Shown piece after piece: positions 48,153-59,671 of a stretch of DNA of 64,000 bases. The notes under the pieces were generated by a model. That model did not search any database and was not told the origin of the DNA. It saw only the letters and a program-made list of their open reading frames with translations. The DNA lies in contig NC_081861.1 of assembly GCF_963259705.1 (NCBI RefSeq), positions 103,561,226-103,625,225 of the forward strand, written 5' to 3'. Position numbers and translations under genes: made by a program. Source of the DNA: Myotis daubentonii. Its lineage: Eukaryota; Chordata; Mammalia; Chiroptera; Vespertilionidae. Each line of letters begins with the position of its first letter. Within the stretch, counting starts at the first letter, position 1.

Positions 48153-51100
48153 CTAGAGGCCTAGTGCACGAAATTCATGCACTGTGGGAGGGTCCCTCAG
48201 CTGGGCCTGCATCCTCTCACAGTCCAGGACCCCACAGGGGATGTCCACTTGCCGGCTTAGGCTCATTCCTCATGGGCCTAAGCTGTCAGTTGGAAATCCC
48301 TCTTGCAGTCCGGGACCTCTCACTCCTTACCACCTGCCTGCTCACTGCTCCTTACCACTCAACTCACTGCTGAGCTCACCAGCCATGAGCCCTATATTTC
48401 TGTAGAGTTGTCTGTGAGCCAATTGCTCTCTTCCTTCTCACTTAGGGCGAGCAGTATGTGTGGGCAGAGTGCACTGTCGTGGAACACAGAGGGCTGCCCA
48501 GAGCTGAGGGGAGTGGCTGGGCCAATGGGGTGAGAAATGGACACACAGAATGCTATCTAACTCAATTGTGGGGTGGGCTGGCCAGCCTTCATCTGCCTGA
48601 CCCTACCCAGGGAGGGACAGAGCAGGGTGTCCACTTCTCCATTCTCCATCCTTCCATCTGTGACACCTGTCACCCTTGCCAGGCCTCCCCCAAAGTGAGT
48701 TCAGCTCAATACCTGAATGTAAAAGGACACGGGGGGGGGGAGGAGGGAACCTCCATTCCAGTGCCCCCTCACCCCAACAACAGGAGCTGGTCTACAGGAC
48801 CTGATCTCAGGATGGTGGCCACAGCTGCAGAACATAGATCTGTTTCAAGTTGGGAATGTAGAGTTTCATATGAGCCCCTTTTCCAAAAGGTGGCAGTTTA
48901 TTCACATTGTGGCAAAGACACCTTCAAGAGTAACATAAGTGGATAAAGTCAGGGCCAAACTGGGCCATTTCCTCATCCAATCTCTCTGAGGTGCGTGGAC
49001 AGAACCAAGTCTCAGCTCTTCCCAGGACACTTCCGGAGTTTTTTTTAAGTCTAAAGGACAGTAGTCTGTCTCCATTCTCGTTCTTTGGGATTTTTTCATC
49101 ATCGGATAAAAGGATACGTACATTGGGGCAATCCTCTTGAGATACAATATTCCAGCTGCACTCATGTGATGATTACAGCATCCCTCAGAGGGAGGGAGCT
49201 GACAGGTGGGGAGCAGAGAATTCTGAAAACCAAAGAGATGACAGAGATGCTAAGCCTTTACTTCATGTGTCTGACACCCCTCTTCAGGCGGCCTACAGGC
49301 CAGGTGTCTGCTGGACCTTTACCACTTGATGTCCTGGGAGGCTGCACTGGGCCCTGCTAGGCGGTGTGCAGGGCTGCCTGGGCCCGGGGGGAATCACCTA
49401 CCCTCCCTCTCCAGCCACTCCTGGTACAGCTCCTGCACATGGACACTGGTCTCCAGGGGTCACACCAGGATGGCAGCGTAGATGCCTTCCATCTGCTGCA
49501 GCAGTGCCCTGTATGCACACCCATCATCCACCTGGGCCTGGACTCTGCCACTTAGGTATGCCCGGTGCAGGCCAGGACCTCCACAAAGTGGCAGGGGAAC
49601 TTGCCCCTCTGCAGCTTCAGAACCACTTCTGGATGTTCCGAAAGCCATAAGCAGCCTCAAATCATAGCAGAATCTCTCCGTCTCTTTCAAGGGTGACCCC
49701 CTGGAAGTCTTTGTTCCTCGGGGTGTGGTAGGTGAGCACTCCCACGTCCTTGTTGAACAGCTCCTCGGCCATGTGCCTGAAGATGTGTGCCAGGTACCCG
49801 TCAGAGCTGGCACCCTCATGGAGCCTCACCTCCTTCTCCTTCATGTCTCCAAACAGCGTGTCCACAGCGGCGTCATTCGAGGCAAGGTCACTTTGCTCCA
49901 TTATCTGGGCAATTTCACCCGAGGTTCACACGCAGTCAGCACCCTGGGAACTGTGTGAAGCTGTGGGAACATCTTCTCAAAGGGCCTCCAGTTTCTTGTC
50001 ATAACCCGGGGCCATGATGACATGGAAAATCTTGTCTGGGGACAGGTTCTGCTGTCTGATGAAGTAATCCTTACCAGAGAGCCCATGATCTGCTGGGGAG
50101 ACTTGGCCATGCAGAGGTGAGGGTGATGGGGTGACCCAGAACACGCTCTGCATATCGGTCCCAGCTGGGGCAGGCAGCGGTCAGCAGGGTATCGGGGCTC
50201 TTCCTCACGGTGCTGGCAGTACTAACACACAATTTCCTTCTGACTCTCCAGAATGCTGAAGTCCGCAGCTATCTTCATGTTAAAGACAGGGCTCCCCAAA
50301 GCTGTTGAGAAAGCCACAGAGCCTTCTGGATGCATCAGTGACACTGAGGCTGAATTTAGCAGCAAAATAAGGCAGGGACTAAGGACATACGGACACTGTC
50401 AGCACTTTGTGCTGTGAGAAATCACATTTCTTATTAAGGTTCAGAACACGGAAGAAGTCCTTGGTGTTCTGCTGAGAAACTTGGACTCCTTCCTCTGCGG
50501 TCACACAACTGTCACACGCCAGGCAGTCACTCAGAAATATCTTGGTATTGGCCAACTTATGGAATTCTCCCTTCTCTCCGTTTTCCTGAGCCGGACTCTG
50601 GACATTGACTGCAGCATTCACTTGGTCATCGGTTTCTGTTTTTTTACTACATTCCTTCCGTGTGCAGTGATCACACTTCATCTGGAGTGGGGAGGGCGGG
50701 GGCCAGCTGGAATGACCTGGAGGAAGCACAGGGAGAGCAGTCAGTCACTGCTGGTCACCCCTGGTGATGCTGGCACTATCCTTTCTTCCTTATGGAGCAT
50801 CTAGAGAGGGGAAGCGGCCACAGTGCCCGAGGCCAAGTTCCAGGAGGCCTGCAGCACTGTCGGGATCTTGCTGGAGACACTGGTCCGCTGGTACCTGGTC
50901 TGTCCTCTGGAGATTGAACCTACAGGACTACTAAGGAAGCTAGTCCCCAGTTCCGCCCCACCTCCACCACTGATTGATTGGAGTCTGAGGGCCAGGAGGA
51001 GGAACCAAGAGGCCTGCCTTCCAGCTGCTTACCAGTCCCTGAGCCACTCACTCTGGTTCCCTGTTAACCATCCCCTGATCAATGGGAGCCTGTGGGCCAG

Positions 51101-51280
51101 GGGAGGGACCAAGCGGTCTGCCTTCTGCCCGCTCACCAGTTGCTGCTGTCAGGGATTCATTGGAGCCTGAGGGACCCCAGTTCCCCCGTTAGCCATCCCC
51201 TGATCAATGGAGCCTGAGGGCTGGGGATGGCCTGGTCATCCGTTTGGTCATCACGGATGCTGGGTTTTTATATATTAGGA
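48153..51280 (-). mobile_element. 3.1-kb Helitron carrying a NARF retrocopy
   Basis: The 3' end is CTAG at 48153-48156 with an imperfect hairpin GTGCACGAA/TTCATGCAC (48165-48183), followed by the usual Helitron 3' interior (GTCCCTCAGCTGGGCCTGC). The 5' end on minus is TCCTAATATATAAAAACCC at 51280, followed by repeated units with CCTGATCAATGGGAGCCTG (50960-51230). No other Helitron end lies between, so the central 48.9-50.7 kb gene copy is internal cargo. Its right end directly touches the CTAG of the composite Helitron at 51281. Confidence 0.8.
48885..50681 (-). pseudogene. Intron-less NARF (nuclear prelamin A recognition factor) pseudogene
   Basis: NARF is an iron-hydrogenase-like nuclear protein that binds farnesylated prelamin A. 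On minus the copy starts ATG at 50679-50681 (MKCDHCTRKECSKKT, first Cys cluster; then FLSDCLACDSCVTAEEG, second Cys cluster). It keeps the order [127 protein letters not shown] and a terminal DIKW with TAA at 49319-49321. The coding span of 1,363 bp is close to the family's about 456 codons, and all exons run together, so it derives from mRNA. Stops (50379-50381, 49662-49664) and several frameshifts kill it. A 3' UTR follows with AATAAA at 48897-48902, but no long A-tail or target duplication is visible. It is not expected to make protein. Confidence 0.85.
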
Positions 51281-53140
51281 CTAGAGGCCTGGTGCACAAA
51301 AATTTGTGCACTCGGGGTGCAGGGGGGGTCCCTCAGCACAGCCTGTGCCCTCTCCCAGTCTGGGACCCCTCGGGAGATAATGACCTGCTGGCTTAGGCCT
51401 GCTCCCGGGTGGCAGAGGGCAGGCCCAATCCCTAGGTGCAGCCCCTGGTCGGGATCAGAGCAGGGCTGATTGGGGAGTTGGGGCGCCGCCCCCTGTCATG
51501 CACAGAGCAGGGCAGATTGGGAGGTTGCGATGCCACCCTCAGTCACGCTCAGGGTAGGGCCGATTGGGGGGTTGGGGCACTGCCCCATCAGACTCAAGGT
51601 AGGGTTGATGGATGGGGAGGTTGCGGTGCTACCCCCTGTCACTCACAGAGCAGGGCCCATCAGGGGGGTAGGGGCGCTGCCCCCTGTTACGCAAAGAGCA
51701 GGGCCCATCAGGGGGGTTGGGGCTCTGTACCCTGTCACGCACAGAGCAGGGTCAATCAAGGGGTTGGGGAGCTCCCCCCTGTCATGCCCAGAGCAGGGCC
51801 AATCAGGGGGTTGAGGAGCTCCCCCCTGTCACTCACAGAGTAGGGCCGATAGGGGAGTTGGGGCACTGACCCCTGTCACACTCAGGGCAGGGCGGATCAG
51901 GGGGTTGGGGCGCCGCCCTCTATCACCCACAGAGCAGGGCCAATCAGAGGGTTGGGGCGCCGCCACTGTCACACTCAGGGCAGGGCCGATGGGGAGGTTA
52001 TGGCTCTACCCCATCACACACAGAGCAGGGCCCGTGGGGGAGGGGGGGTTGGGGCGCTGCCCTCTATCACCCACAGAGCAGGTCTGAATCAGGTGTTTGG
52101 GGCGCAGCCACTCTCACACTCAAGGCAGGGCCGATGGGGAGGTTATGGCTTTACCCTGTCACACACAGAGCAGGGCCAATCAGGGGGTTGAGGTGCCACA
52201 CCCTGTCACACACAGAGGTGCAGGGCGATCAGGGGGGTGGGGAGCTCCCCCCTATCAGGCACAGAGCAGGGCTGATCAGGGTGTTGGGGCGCCTTCCCCT
52301 GTCACGAACAGAGCAGGGCTCCCCTGTCACGAACAGAGCAGGGCAGATAGGGAGGTTGTGGCCCCGCCCCCTGTCACACACAGAGCTGCAGGGTGATCAG
52401 GGGGTTTGGGCACTGCCCCCTGTCATGCTGATCCCGGTGCCGGGAGGCCTCTCAGCTCTTCTGATCCTGGTGCTGGGTGGCATATTACCCTTTTACTATA
52501 TAGGATAGAGGCCTGGTGCATGGGTGGGGCTGGCTGGCTTGCCCTGAAGGGTGTCCTGGATCAGGGTGGGGGTCCCCACTGGGGTGCCTGGCCAGCCTGG
52601 GTGAGGGGATGATGGCTGTTTGCAGCTCATCACACACCCTTCAGGGTGGAGGTCCCCACTGGGGTGCCTGGCCAGTCTGGTTGAGGGGCTGAAGGCTGTT
52701 TTCAGGCTGACTAAAGCTCCCAACTGCTCCTTTTTTTCTTTTTTATCTTTTTTTATTCTGGGCCAGCTTTAGCTCTGGCTCCAGCTTTGAGGCTTCTGCT
52801 GCTGAAAGAAGGTATCTGGCTTGTTTCGGCTCTATAATCGAAACACTGTATAACTCCAGCTCTGAGATCCCGGGCTCGCTGAAAGCAGGTTTCTGGGGTT
52901 TTGTTTAGTTTCTATATTTGTTACAATGTTTCTTAAACTGCAGGCTCAGAGGCCGGCAAAGCAGGCGGGGAACGTTGGTTTCCTCCATCACTGAAGCAAG
53001 CAAGACTCATGTTAGTTTCAAGCTGCCTGGCTGCTGGCCGCCATCTTGGCTGGCAGTTAATTTGCATATCTTGCTGATTAGCCAATGGGAAGGGTAGCGG
53101 TCATACGCCAATTACCATGTTTCTCTTTTATTAGATAGGA
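51281..53140 (-). mobile_element. Composite double Helitron, copy B
   Basis: The outer 3' end is CTAG at 51281-51284 with hairpin GTGCACAAA/TTTGTGCAC. The internal 5' end (TCCTATATAGTAAAAGGG on minus) is at 52505, followed at once by TAGAGGCCTGG of the second member. The outer 5' end TCCTATCTAATAAAAGAG is at 53140. The junction and order equal copy A (3022-4468); differences are more minisatellite units in the first member and a short internal duplication in the second (about 52530-52710). It sits exactly at the 5' end of the NARF-carrying Helitron. Confidence 0.9.
51455..52430. repeat. Minisatellite, about 48-bp unit, inside Helitron copy B
   Basis: About 20 imperfect units homologous to those at 3195-3800. 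A very recent duplication is visible at about 52300-52343 (GTCACGAACAGAGCAGGGC twice). Repetitive frames across it (e.g. 51436-51843) are not genes. Confidence 0.9.
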
Positions 53141-53149
53141 TTTTTATTT

Positions 53150-54055
53150 CAATATCATTGACATGTAAAATTGTATGTATTAAAGTGTACAACTTGATGT
53201 TTTGATATATGTATGCAATTTTAAATCACCATGATACATTTAATTATAATATCTATCATCTCTACATAGTTTCCCATTGTGTGTGTGTGTGTATGTGTGT
53301 GTGTGTGTGTGCATGTGTGTGGTGAGGAAAGTTAAGATCTATCCTCTTAGCAAAATTCAGGTACAGGTTTTCCCCATTATTTGAAATAGAATGTTTCTAT
53401 GAAGCCTTTCATAAGCTGGATGCTTTATTTGCTTTCCTTCTATTTTTGTAAAAGTTAAAATTCTTTCAGGTTTCTTTTGTTAGTGAAAACAGGTACTCAT
53501 GTAGGCTTTTTGTAAAGGTAAAGTGGCATAATGCAAACTTTCAAACAGCAGAGAATACCTGTTTATAACAGTATCATTAACTACTGTCACTATTAAATAG
53601 ATTAGAATACTAGAACTTATTCATCAGGCATAACTGAAACTTTGTAGACTTAAATCATCTAATTTCTCCTTTCCTTCACCCATGGCAACCACAATGATAT
53701 TCTCTGTTTCTATGAGTTAGACTATTTCACATCATACATATGTGGCATATTATGTAGTATTTGTCTTTCTTTGTCTTTTGTTTATTCCAATTAACATAAC
53801 ACCTTCCAGTTTCATTTATGTTGTTCCAAGTAAAATTTCCATCTTTTTTAAGGTTAAATAATATTCCATTGTGTGTGTATCATGACTATTGTGAATGAAG
53901 CTGTAATTAACTCCCATCTGGTCTTTTTATTTGCTTTTTTTCAGATTTATTGGAGCATAATTGACAATTTAAAAATGTATATATTTTAAGTGTACAACCC
54001 AATGACCTGATGATATATATTGTAAAATAGTCACCTCTATCTGTACTTTAAAGTC
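53150..54055 (-). mobile_element. Old L1 3' sequences (minus), two pieces
   Basis: AATTGTATGTATTAAAGTGTACAACTTGATG (53165 on) and, again, GATTTATTGGAGCATAATTGACAAT...AAGTGTACAACCCAATGACC (53944-54055) are L1 3' UTRs in reverse. 53690-53930 carries L1 sequence such as AATAATATTCCATTGTGTGTG. A (GT)n run lies at 53278-53322. Confidence 0.65.
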
Positions 54056-54530
54056 CATCACAAGGATCACAGTCTCTAAGAAGCCTTCCTGATCATGTCC
54101 CCCAGTCTGATATATATGCCCATTCTGGTTCCTTATTGCACCAGAGAATATCTCCACTTATTCCATAGGATTTGTAAACAAATATGACACTTACTCTATT
54201 TTGGACTTTTTGATATTTGTGTCCACTTATCTAAGTGGTGAACTTATATAGGAATGCAACTTTGTTTTACTTGATATTGAAACTTCACGCGCTTATATAG
54301 AGTAGGTGCTTAAGAAATGTTCATGGGAGGAAAATAAAATGGTTAACCATTCAAAAAAAGAAAAATTAGAAATGCTCGTAGAATGCAGAGAGATAGAGAT
54401 GGAAGTGAAAGAGACTAAGAAAGGGAGGGAGGGTGAGAGAGACAGAGCTGAAAAGTGGGAATAATGGAGATAAAAGCATGAAGGAATAATGGAGATAGGC
54501 TCAAAGACAGAAAGGAAAGCAGATAAAAGG
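54056..54530. other. Mostly single-copy; possible L2/MIR remnant
   Basis: GAGTAGGTGCTTAAGAAATGTTCATGG near 54300 resembles the 3' end of L2/MIR. Otherwise the sequence is purine-rich (54400-54530). No gene found. Confidence 0.4.
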
Positions 54531-54600
54531 GAGGAAGGAAGGAAGGAAGGAAGGAAGGAAGGAAGGAAGGAAGGAAGGAAGGAAGGAAGGAAGGAAGGAA
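54531..54600. repeat. (GGAA)n microsatellite
   Basis: About 17 uninterrupted GGAA units on plus. Confidence 0.97.
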
Positions 54601-54676
54601 TTTCTAAGAAAACATCTATGGCTTTTACACTGATTAAAAATAATAAAACATAGAGTTTGGGGAGTATATTGGGGAA

Positions 54677-55095
54677 TTCTAATGGAATACTATTCTGCTG
54701 TAAAAAAGAAAGAACTCTTACCATTCGCAACAGCATGGATGGACATGGAGAGCATTATGTTAAGTGAAATAAGCCAGTCGAAGAAAGATAAATATCATGT
54801 GATCTCACTCATTTGTAGAATATAATAAACAACATAAACTGATGAACATGAATAGATCTAAAGACAGAGAAGCATCAAACAGACTGTTAAACTTCAGAGG
54901 GAAGGCAGAGGAGGGGGGTGATGTAAGAGATCAACCAAAGGACTTGTATGCATGCATATAAGCATGACCAATGGACACAGACACTAGGGGAGTGAGAGTA
55001 TGTGTGGGGGGTGGGGGTGGCCGAGGAGAGGTCAATGAGGAAAAAAGGAGACATATGTAATACTATATGTAATACTTTAAACAATAAAGAACTTT
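54677..55095 (+). mobile_element. 5'-truncated L1 3' end (plus)
   Basis: It starts TCTAATGGAATACTATTCTGC and runs through CATGTGATCTCACTCATTTG and GCATGCATATAAGCATGACC to the 3' end ACTTTAAACAATAAAGAAC. An older L1 3' fragment (CACCTGAAACATATAAAATG, 55128-55185) follows. Confidence 0.85.
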
Positions 55096-55185
55096 TTAAA
55101 AAGCCCTTAAGAAGAAAAATTAAAATTTCTACACCTGAAACATATAAAATGTTATTAACAAAATCAAGTCAATAAAAATTACAAA

Positions 55186-57167
55186 AAAATATCACCTCCA
55201 AATACGGTAGTGCTGACAAGATTAGATAAGTGATTCTAGAAATCAAACACTAGTCTGGAGTTAAGAATATGACTACAGGCTCCAAATGAGTCAGAGTACG
55301 TGAAAAATACTAAAGCACGTCCTGATTGTTTTGACAGAGCAAACAAGAAAATTGTGTTATTGTAGGCAAAATGGTGCCTAGGTGCTTAATTATGGTACAC
55401 TGTAACTCAGGTTTAGGACAATAAAATTATTTCTAGACTATGATCCCTGGGGAACTGAGTTAACTGAGGTACTCCTTAACTAGGTCTAATTTGATTCTGA
55501 ACTCAGACAAGGTTAAACACACAGGATACAATCATTTTAATTATTGCCAGATGCTATGAAAATAAAATCACATTGCTTTCTTAATTTACACTTAGTCCAT
55601 TATGAGTTACCATATAAAATAAAGAATTCCAGTTGAATTTGAACTTCCAGTAACAACAAATAATTTTTAAAATGTCATTACTTGATCAGTCATCACTTAG
55701 GTGAATGAAACTGTAAGGAATCCTTGCAGTGGAGCATGACCATTGCTCATAACTGCTTGGTCATTGTAATGATTTATTCTTTTAGCTGTGTACTAAAGTT
55801 TCTGCAGTTTAAAAGACTTTATTTTATTTTCAGTGAAATTAGAACAAACTTTTAAAAAACAGAGTATTATCCTTTTCATGTTGTGGGTAACGAGTAATTT
55901 AATGCAAAAGGCTCTGCCATTTTACATTTTCCAGAGCTTTCATTCATTCTTAGTTAGTAATTAAAAATGACTTATAAATAAACACTTGGGACAATTTCCT
56001 AAATGTTCTATATTTACTTATAAGGCTGGTACTTCCATCACTCGGTCACTTAAGTGGTTTTGAAAGATTGTATAGAGGTTCATTTTACAATGTATTTGAA
56101 GTTTGTAATCCTGCTTAAATACACAAAAATTGGAGGGATTAACAAACTGCTGCTTGGAGGCCAAGAGAAAACAGAGCTAAGAGCAATCAAGACAGAGCCT
56201 ATCAGAAACATGAGATCAATTGGTCAAAAAGTGGAAGACTGTCAACAAAAATAACATGTTATGGACCCTCAAGGCTTTCTGTTTATGCTAGAAGAAGCCT
56301 AAAATAATTTGTGGTTTTTGATGCTTGATTTAGTTTTCCACAAGCCTAATTAGCAACAGATTAAGTTTGCTGCCACTATAGTTTATTGCTGAGACTGAAA
56401 AATACTTGCTGTTTATTTGTCTCTGCTATAGAAAGACTGGAGGCAATGATGTAATTACCTTTTAATACATTTAATAATATTAAAAACAACATAGTGATAG
56501 TAATACTCATATACAGAAATTTGTGAAGTATTTTAATACATTTTTAGAAAGTCAATTTTCTAATAAAAAATTCCCTGTTACAACTAAGCCATCTCATGTT
56601 CTATCCAGGTGTGTCCTCTTGATTTTTTATAAAATGAAATTTTAAACATTCCCTGTTTCAAAATGGGGTTCCTTTGCTTTAGCAAGACTGAATATAACAA
56701 CTTCTTTGGATTTGCCATCGAGTGTCAGTAATCCTTTTTATATGAACAATATATGAGAATGTTTAATTCAAGGATCTCAGTAAGTGAATTGGGAGACTCC
56801 CTTCTTGCCAACTCATTTTTTTTTATGTTTCATTTTTTTCCAACACCAGAAAGGACTCTAATACCACCTCTGGAGTTGTTGATATATATTACAATTCAAG
56901 GTCAAGTTGGAATAATGCTACTTATTTGCTTTTCTTTGGATCTTTAAATCCTGTGCAATAGATCACAAGGACACAATAAAACAGATGTTATATGTAAACA
57001 AACTGATGGCCAGATTTTCATCTTGCTTCATGAACATTCTCCTTCAACATCAAAGAGATCTCGATTTGCCCATAAATATGTAGGAGGGTAAAGCTGAATA
57101 AGAAGTTAGTATAAAAGGATTAGATACTTTATGCATTGAATAAGTTATGACACACATCAAGAAGATA
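55186..57167. other. 2-kb single-copy AT-rich DNA free of recognised repeats
   Basis: The longest stretch of the window without a recognisable transposon. No coding frame beyond about 66 codons and no splice-flanked exon stands out. Several TAATTA/TAATTAG-type motifs occur (for example near 55390, 55960 and 56350), which is common in AT-rich DNA. Confidence 0.45.
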
Positions 57168-57427
57168 TAGTCAACTACCTTTTACACCAGCCACCTATTT
57201 ACATGCATGCATTCTGGAATATGTAATTATTAAAAATATTCCATCTCTGAAATAGAAAACTCCAGTATCTCATTTTCTGAACTATAATTCCATGCTATAT
57301 CAGGTCAATTTAATATACTCAAAAATATTTATTAAATTCCTTCTATATAAAAAGTGTTTTGTAAGATACTGGAGATAGAGTGATTGAATAATAGCTACAA
57401 CTATCATAAGAGCTTTGTAAAACAATT
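57168..57427 (+). repeat. Copy 2 of the 250-bp repeated block (see 47393)
   Basis: Collinear with 47393-47645 in the same orientation, with small indels and scattered substitutions. Flanks outside the block do not match. Confidence 0.75.
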
Positions 57428-57907
57428 CAACTCTCAACTGTCATGCTTAATACAGAGACGAGATTTAAATAACTGAATCTAAAATAATTATTTCAAACTA
57501 TGCTTTATATAAACATACATACAAAAAAAGAGATAAATAATAATTTATTTATTTCTCAGCTCTGTTGGTTTAGCCCTTTCCATTGGCCAGACCTTAATAA
57601 TTCTTCAAAGAACTATAGTAAAAAGGAGGGTAATTTTTCTTTACTATTGTTTATTCAACTATAGTCATCTTTTGCCTTAGCTAATATTATTAATCCAAAG
57701 TTAAAAATTTTCCTATTCCTTCCCAAATCTTTTTCTGAGAAGTGTCAGAATATGCAGATCCCATTCACTCAGACTTCTATACTTCAAATTCCTTAACACA
57801 TAGCATGATTAATCAAGAAAATCCTAACTGAAGAAATCTCTAATGTAATTTGACTTCTTTTTCCCTATCCATGGTATATGTTGTATAATCCACAGGTTGA
57901 TATATAA
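57428..57907. other. Single-copy DNA
   Basis: No feature recognised. Confidence 0.4.
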
Positions 57908-58117
57908 GCCCTGGCTGGTGTATCTCAGTTGGTAGGAGTATTTTACCATACACCAGGAAGTGGTGGTTTTGATTCCCGGTCAGGACATATATTGGGTTGC
58001 TGGATTAATCCCTGGTCAGGGATCTCGAGGAAGGCAACAAATCAGTGTTTCTCTCTCACATTGATGTTTCTCTCTCACTCTATAACTCCCTTCGTGTCTC
58101 TAAAATAAATTTTTAAA
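57908..58117 (+). mobile_element. Ves SINE (plus)
   Basis: The head is GCCCTGGCTGGTGTATCTCAG with A-box-like TCAGTTGG, a B-box-like TTTTGATTCCCGG (57968-57980), then ACAAATCAGTGTTTCTCTC and CTCTAAAATAAATTTTTAAA at the tail. Confidence 0.93.
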
Positions 58118-59186
58118 CGATTTATGAATAATAAATTTCTTTAACTATTAGAAACAATAAACAAATATAATCAAGTTGCAGGATACAAAAACAATGCAAA
58201 AATCCATTGGCTCCCTGTATACTAACAACAAAGCTTTAGAAGAAGAAATAGAAAAAATAATTCCTTTTTCAATCGCAACAAAAGAATAAAATACTTAGAA
58301 ATGAAGTTAACAAAGAATTTGAAAGACCTATATACTAAAAATTACAAAGCATTATTAAAAGAGATAGAAAAAGATACAGCAAAATGGAAGAAATATCTCA
58401 TATTCATGGATTGGAAGAACCAACACAGTTAAAATGACCATATTATCCAAAGCAATATACAGATTTAATGCAATCCCCATAAAAATGCCAATGTCATTTT
58501 TTAAAGAAATGAATGTGAAATTATCAGATTTATATGGAATCAAAAAGATGCTGAATAGACACACCAATCCTAAAAAAATAAAATAAAATAAAAAATGAAA
58601 AAAAGAATGAAGCTGGAGTTATCACACTACCTGACTTCAGTTCATACTACAGAACTATGATAATCTAAACTGCATGACATTGACAGGGAAACAGACACAG
58701 AGGTTAATGTAACAGAATAGAGAACCCAGCTATAAGATCACAAGTATATGGACATACAATTTTTGACAAAGAAGCCAGAAACACACACTGGAGTAAAGAC
58801 AGTCTCTTCAATAAATGGCATTGGGAAAATCGTAAAGCCACATGCAAATGAATGAAACTAGATTACAGTTTGTACCCATCTGCAAAAACTAGTTCAAAAT
58901 GGACTGAAGACCTAACCATAAAACCTGAAACAATAAGTTACATAGAAGAAAATGTAAGTACCAAACTTTTGGACCTAGGTTGTAGAGAACATTTTATGAA
59001 CTTGACCCCAAAGGCAAGGGAAGTAAAAACAAAAATAAATGATTGGGATTATCTCAACGTGAAGAGCTTCTGCACAGCAAAAGAAATGAACAGCAAAATA
59101 AAGAGGCAGCTAACCAGATGTGAGATGATATTTGCAAACAGTACTTCTGCCAAGCTTTTAATTTCCAAAATATATAAAGAACTTCA

Positions 59187-59671
59187 GCCCTATCAAGTTT
59201 GGCTCAGTGGATAGAGTGATGGCCTGTGGACCAAAAGGTCCCAGGTTCAATTCCAGTCAAGGGCATGTACCTAGGATGCAGGGTCCTCCCTAGCCCAAGC
59301 CCTAGTTGGGGCTCCTGCAGGAGGCAACCAATCAATGTGCTTCTCTCACTAGATGTTTCTCTCTGCTGTTCCCTCTTTCTTCCACTCTCCCTGAAAATCA
59401 ATGGAAAAATATCCCAGGGCCCTGGTCGGCAAACTGCAGCTTGCAAGCCACATGTGGCTCTTTGGCCCCTTGAGTGTGGCTCTTCCTAAGCCTTAGAAGT
59501 ACCCTAATTAAGTTAATAACAATGTACCTACCTATATAGTTTAAGTTTAAAAAATTTGGCTCTCAAAAGAAATTTCAATCTTTTTACTGTTGATATTTGG
59601 CTCTGTTGACTAATGAGTTTGCCAACCACTGTCCTAGGGTGAGGATTAACAAAAACAAACAAATAAAAAAA
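59187..59671 (+). mobile_element. Ves SINE (plus), split by a hAT element
   Basis: The head GCCCTATCAAGTTTGGCTCAGTGGATAG is followed by the B box GGTTCAATTCC (59252-59262), body CAGGAGGCAACCAATCAATG, pyrimidine tract, AAAAATATCCC, then the hAT insertion (59420-59631) and the remaining Ves end TGAGGATTAAC plus A-rich tail. Confidence 0.93.
59420..59631. mobile_element. Non-autonomous hAT element inside a Ves SINE
   Basis: The termini CCCTGGTCGGCAAAC and GTTTGCCAACCACTG are imperfect inverted repeats. The 8-bp flanks TCCCAGGG (59412-59419) and TCCTAGGG (59632-59639) are the target duplication with one difference. 212 bp, no coding capacity. Confidence 0.9.

Noticed and set aside
48458..48946. 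Plus-strand frame of 162 codons
   Set aside because: No domain recognised; lies in Helitron interior and the antisense of the NARF 3' UTR.
49357..50017. Several plus-strand frames of 60-95 codons
   Set aside because: Antisense shadows of the NARF retrocopy, whose matching protein reads on minus.
59187..59270. Possible tRNA gene on plus
   Set aside because: Head of a Ves SINE; same body and tail as the other copies in the window.
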